This document shows positions 63,311-64,000 of a stretch of DNA of 64,000 nucleotides, piece after piece (within the stretch, counting starts at the first letter, position 1; every line of letters starts with the position of its first letter). The stretch comes from Myxococcales bacterium (lineage in GTDB: Bacteria; Myxococcota_A; Polyangia; Nannocystales; Nannocystaceae), in contig JACKDU010000007.1 in the NCBI GenBank assembly GCA_020633335.1, positions 62,001 through 126,000 on the forward strand, in the 5' to 3' direction. The notes beneath the pieces were generated by a model. That model did not search any database. It was not told where the DNA came from and saw only the letters and a program-made list of their open reading frames with translations. The translations under genes were made by a program, and so were the position numbers.

Positions 63311-64000
63311 ATGAGCAGCCGCTTCGAAGCCAGCACCAGCGTCATCGAGATCCCGGGGATCGACGCCCACGAGTACGCGCTCCTCCGGCGCCTCCGGGTC
63401 CACACCTGGGGAGACCTCGTCGCCCTCGAGAGCGAGGCCCAGCTCAGCGAGCGCCCGCGGGTGCAGGCGGGCGACGCCGAGGCGCTCGATCGGGTGCGCG
63501 GGGCCCTCGGCCTGCCGGCGCTCCGCCGGAGCAGCGATCTCCTGCCGATCGACGCCTGGGGCGGGCTCCACGTCTGGGGCGCCCGCGCGGGCGACATCCG
63601 GGCGGTCGTCGACTACGCGCTCGTCCAGGTCGGCCTCCGCTCGCGGCCCTTCGCCTCTGGCGATCTCCAGCCGACCGATCTCAAGGTCTTCTCGACCCTC
63701 GGCCCCGACCGGGTGGCGATCGCCCCCGAGGGCGCCCAGTGGGTCGCGGTCCTCTCGGAGCGCCTCGAGGGGAGCCCGGTCGATCGCCAGCCCCTCCTCG
63801 AGATCCTGCGGACGGCCGGCGCCCACGCGGTCCTCGCCTACCGCTACATCCCCGACACCTTCGGCACGCCGCCGGTCCGCGACCTCCTCCTGGTCGGCGG
63901 CGAGGCGCGCTTCGCCTGGCGCCGCGGCGACGACCCGCGGGTGATGGCCCGCACCCTCGCGGCCCTCTGCGAGGAGCCCGAGGCGGCGATCCTCGCGGCC
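63311..64000 (+). CDS. Hypothetical protein (truncated by window end)
   Basis: 230 codons are visible with no stop. The start is MSSRFEASTSVIEIPGIDAHEYALLRRLRVHTWGDLVALESEAQL, which recalls a helix-hairpin-helix or RNA-polymerase-alpha-tail-like motif ('x-L-R-R-L-x-I-x-T-x-G-D-L'). The remaining part is alpha/beta with AVLAYRYIPDTFGTPPVRDLLLV. No family is recognised. An in-frame ATG at 63224 would add a 29-residue disordered lead through the hairpin. Codon bias is strong throughout. Confidence 0.6.
   Translation, partial: MSSRFEASTSVIEIPGIDAHEYALLRRLRVHTWGDLVALESEAQLSERPRVQAGDAEALDRVRGALGLPALRRSSDLLPIDAWGGLHVWGARAGDIRAVVDYALVQVGLRSRPFASGDLQPTDLKVFSTLGPDRVAIAPEGAQWVAVLSERLEGSPVDRQPLLEILRTAGAHAVLAYRYIPDTFGTPPVRDLLLVGGEARFAWRRGDDPRVMARTLAALCEEPEAAILAA

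Overview
This is a very GC-rich window from a bacterial chromosome. The best guess at lineage is Myxococcota, probably near the Nannocystaceae. The support is a close MglA-type small GTPase, a Roadblock/LC7-like protein, an FHA protein, a Ser/Thr kinase, a hybrid sensor kinase, several lipoproteins with Ser/Thr/Asp-rich linkers or Cys repeats, a Lys/Ala-rich histone-H1-like protein, and an ERG2/sigma-1-type sterol isomerase homologue, which fits the sterol-making members of that group. No phage, IS element, CRISPR array or tRNA was seen. The only structured RNA recognised is tmRNA.

Layout. 0-7 kb: tail of an Xre-like regulator, a repeat-rich non-coding stretch, a CtpA-type S41 protease, a Roadblock-like gene divergent from a Crp/Fnr regulator, then a coupled pair of lipoproteins (S41-like and LolA/LolB-like). 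7-9 kb: iron storage (bfd, bfr) with Fur-box-like palindromes, and the ERG2/sigma-1 homologue. 9-17 kb: methyltransferase, a deoC-ALDH16 operon, a beta-propeller lipoprotein, pyrC, a Cys-repeat lipoprotein and a pirin. 17-25 kb: MglA-like GTPase, TetR regulator, HD phosphohydrolase, DTW enzyme, asparaginase, thioredoxin-like lipoprotein, a HEAT-Coq4 pair and tmRNA. 25-34 kb: FHA with a degenerate GGDEF, a TPR-type lytic transglycosylase, an SDR, a FolB-cupin fusion, aspartokinase and a Ser-rich lipoprotein. 33-45 kb: L,D-transpeptidase, H1-like protein, SUKH-like protein, Ser/Thr kinase, propeller lipoprotein and a xanthine-dehydrogenase pair. 44-64 kb: a YhaO/YhaN-type nuclease-ATPase pair with a divergent WYL regulator, lipoproteins, an ABC1 kinase divergent from a TetR gene across a perfect operator, a hybrid histidine kinase, a 2-oxoacid dehydrogenase operon (E1 alpha, E1 beta, E2, E3) and a truncated last gene.

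Many gene pairs are coupled by 4-base ATGA or GTGA overlaps, which helped fix starts. Five genes are broken by six single-base frame shifts, mostly in short G or C runs, while coding on both sides stays intact. This looks more like consensus error than decay, and those genes are annotated across the shift.

The most interesting points are the bacterial ERG2/sigma-1 homologue with both acidic ligand-site residues in register, the E1 subunits that lack canonical thiamine-diphosphate residues although they sit in an intact operon, the FolB-cupin fusion coupled to a reductase, the H1-like protein with a DUF6958-like tail, and the predicted Fur and TetR operators.
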